Source of the DNA: Herbaspirillum sp. CF444
Lineage (GTDB): Bacteria > Pseudomonadota > Gammaproteobacteria > Burkholderiales > Burkholderiaceae_D
Reading direction: 5' to 3'
DNA: 64,000 nt
Assembly (NCBI RefSeq): GCF_000282135.1
Contig: NZ_AKJW01000035.1
Span: 1-64,000, forward strand
Position 1 is the first letter of the stretch. Each line of letters opens with the position of its first letter. Shown one piece after another: positions 62,996 to 64,000 of this stretch. Both the position numbers and the translations under genes were made by a program. The notes below the pieces were generated by a model. The model was not told the DNA's origin and did not search any database. It saw only the letters and a program-made list of their open reading frames with translations.

Positions 62996-64000
62996 GGAAT
63001 CGTCCTCCTGCGGCAGTTTTTCTCATGATCAGCGGCGACACGCGATAGCGGTCTTCGCCGTAGGCGTTCGCCAGATGCGACAGCACGTCGGCGATTGTTT
63101 CCAGGCCGATGGCGTCGGCCCAGGCCAGCGGCCCGCGCGGATAGTTGACGCCTTTTTGCATCGCCATGTCGGCGTCGGCGGCGCTGCATACGCCCTGGTT
63201 GACGGTATCGGCGGCTTCGTTGGCCAGCATCGCGACGGTGCGCATGACCGCCATGCCCGGCACGTCGTCCAGGCGCGAGACGGCAAAACCGGCCGCTTGC
63301 AACAACGCGACGATCGCGTCGCCGGCGGCCTTGCTGCACTGATCGGCGCGACTCACCGCGATGCGGGTTGCCTTGTTGAAGTCCAGCGCGAGATCGATCA
63401 GCACGGTGTCCGGATGACGATTGTCGCTGGCGCGCTGCGTGGCGCTGCGGCCGTCGGTCAGATAGGCCCTGGCGCTGCCGCACTGGAGCACCAGATTGTC
63501 GGCGCCGGGAACAATGACGCGTTCGACACTGATGCCGCTCAGACGCGCTGCCAGCGCCTCGGTTAGCGGCCCGGTGCCGTACAACTGCACCACGGCGGAG
63601 AGCAGTGCCGCGGCAGCCTCGGTGGCCGGCGCCGGCATGGCGGCAGCGTCGCCGTAGAGATAGAAGCCGCGCCCGCTCTTGCGACCGAGGAATCCCGCGT
63701 TGACAAGTTCCTGTTGAATCAGCGAAGGCGTAAAGCGCGGGTCGGTGAAGTAGGCATTGAACACCGACTGCGTCACCGCAAAATTGACGTCGTGGCCGAT
63801 CAAATCCATCAGCTCGAACGGTCCCATGCGGAAACCGCCGGCTTCGCGCAGGATGGCGTCGATGGTGGCCGGCTCGGCCGCCTGCTCGTTGAGGATGCGC
63901 AAGGCCTCGGCGTAATAGGGACGCGCCACGCGATTGACGATGAAGCCCGGCGTCGATTTGGTATGCACCGGGCTCTTGCCCCAGGCCAGCGCGGTGTCGT
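62988..64000 (-). CDS. paaH: 3-hydroxyadipyl-CoA dehydrogenase, N-terminal part outside window
   Basis: The frame stays open to the window edge, giving 337 codons of a protein usually about 500 residues long. Visible blocks: AWGKSPVHTKSTPGFIVNRVARPYYAEALR (the end of the NAD domain, seen in parts as STPGFIVNRVARPYY), GPFELMDLIGHDVNFAVTQSVF and a second 3HCDH_C-like unit (RLDDVPGMAVMRTVAMLANEAADTV; NYPRGPLAWADAIG). The duplicated C-terminal domain is typical of PaaH. It oxidises 3-hydroxyadipyl-CoA to 3-oxoadipyl-CoA. Confidence 0.92.
   Translation of the reverse strand, partial: DTALAWGKSPVHTKSTPGFIVNRVARPYYAEALRILNEQAAEPATIDAILREAGGFRMGPFELMDLIGHDVNFAVTQSVFNAYFTDPRFTPSLIQQELVNAGFLGRKSGRGFYLYGDAAAMPAPATEAAAALLSAVVQLYGTGPLTEALAARLSGISVERVIVPGADNLVLQCGSARAYLTDGRSATQRASDNRHPDTVLIDLALDFNKATRIAVSRADQCSKAAGDAIVALLQAAGFAVSRLDDVPGMAVMRTVAMLANEAADTVNQGVCSAADADMAMQKGVNYPRGPLAWADAIGLETIADVLSHLANAYGEDRYRVSPLIMRKTAAGGRFHG

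Overview
The window is dense, GC-rich bacterial chromosome with short intergenic gaps and many ATGA-type gene overlaps. The gene set (a cytochrome bo3 quinol oxidase operon with SURF1 and a RegBA-type pair, a paa phenylacetate cluster, a sulfonate-type operon, many chemoreceptors and two chemosensory clusters) fits a metabolically versatile, motile betaproteobacterium. The family Oxalobacteraceae (Herbaspirillum/Collimonas-like) is my best guess from protein character; it is an inference, not a measurement. No rRNA, tRNA, CRISPR array or intact insertion sequence was seen.

Layout. 1-3.4 kb: 3' part of an aromatic amino acid lyase gene, then a chemoreceptor. 3.5-11.4 kb: a sulfonate/sulfate-ester operon (binding protein, two permeases, ATPase, SoxC-like sulfite dehydrogenase plus cytochrome c, TauD-type dioxygenase, NtaA/SnaA-type flavin monooxygenase) closed by a strong bidirectional terminator shared with a convergent MFS transporter. 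13.0-20.1 kb: cyoABCD, SURF1, and an overlapping redox-type histidine kinase and response regulator. A 103-bp perfect-ended inverted-repeat element follows. 20.2-35.1 kb: a signalling block with a hybrid kinase overlapping a KaiC-like ATPase, a single-domain response regulator, and a chemosensory operon (cheW-cheR-cheW-MCP-cheA/REC-cheB) that ends in a 1135-residue multi-receiver hybrid kinase instead of a GGDEF protein. 35.3-36.3 kb: a tandem-PPC (DUF296) protein. 36.6-40.8 kb: a compact second chemotaxis-like cluster with a membrane-bound CheA-like kinase, a short membrane-anchored receptor, a CheX-like phosphatase and a CheY. 40.9-47.3 kb: ethanolamine use (AraC regulator, permease, Tat-exported phosphorylcholine-phosphatase-like HAD enzyme, eutB, eutC). 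47.3-48.3 kb: a methyltransferase. 48.4-56.4 kb: a LysR regulator divergent from an MFS-amidase-RidA-YitT-FAD oxidoreductase operon, then a chemoreceptor; a near-identical 38-bp block precedes both the MFS gene and the receptor gene. 56.5-64 kb: phenylacetate catabolism on the minus strand (paaH partial, paaI, a penicillin G acylase gene, paaK, paaJ, paaF).

How the parts fit. Several modules pair uptake, sensing and breakdown. The sulfur operon carries its own sulfite-oxidising enzyme. The acylase gene inside the paa cluster can supply phenylacetate to PaaK. The HAD phosphatase can supply ethanolamine or choline next to eutBC. The LysR-linked operon may share a regulator with a chemoreceptor. 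The most unusual items are the CheA-like membrane kinase cluster, the chemosensory operon with a giant hybrid-kinase output, and the KaiC-kinase pair lacking KaiA and KaiB.
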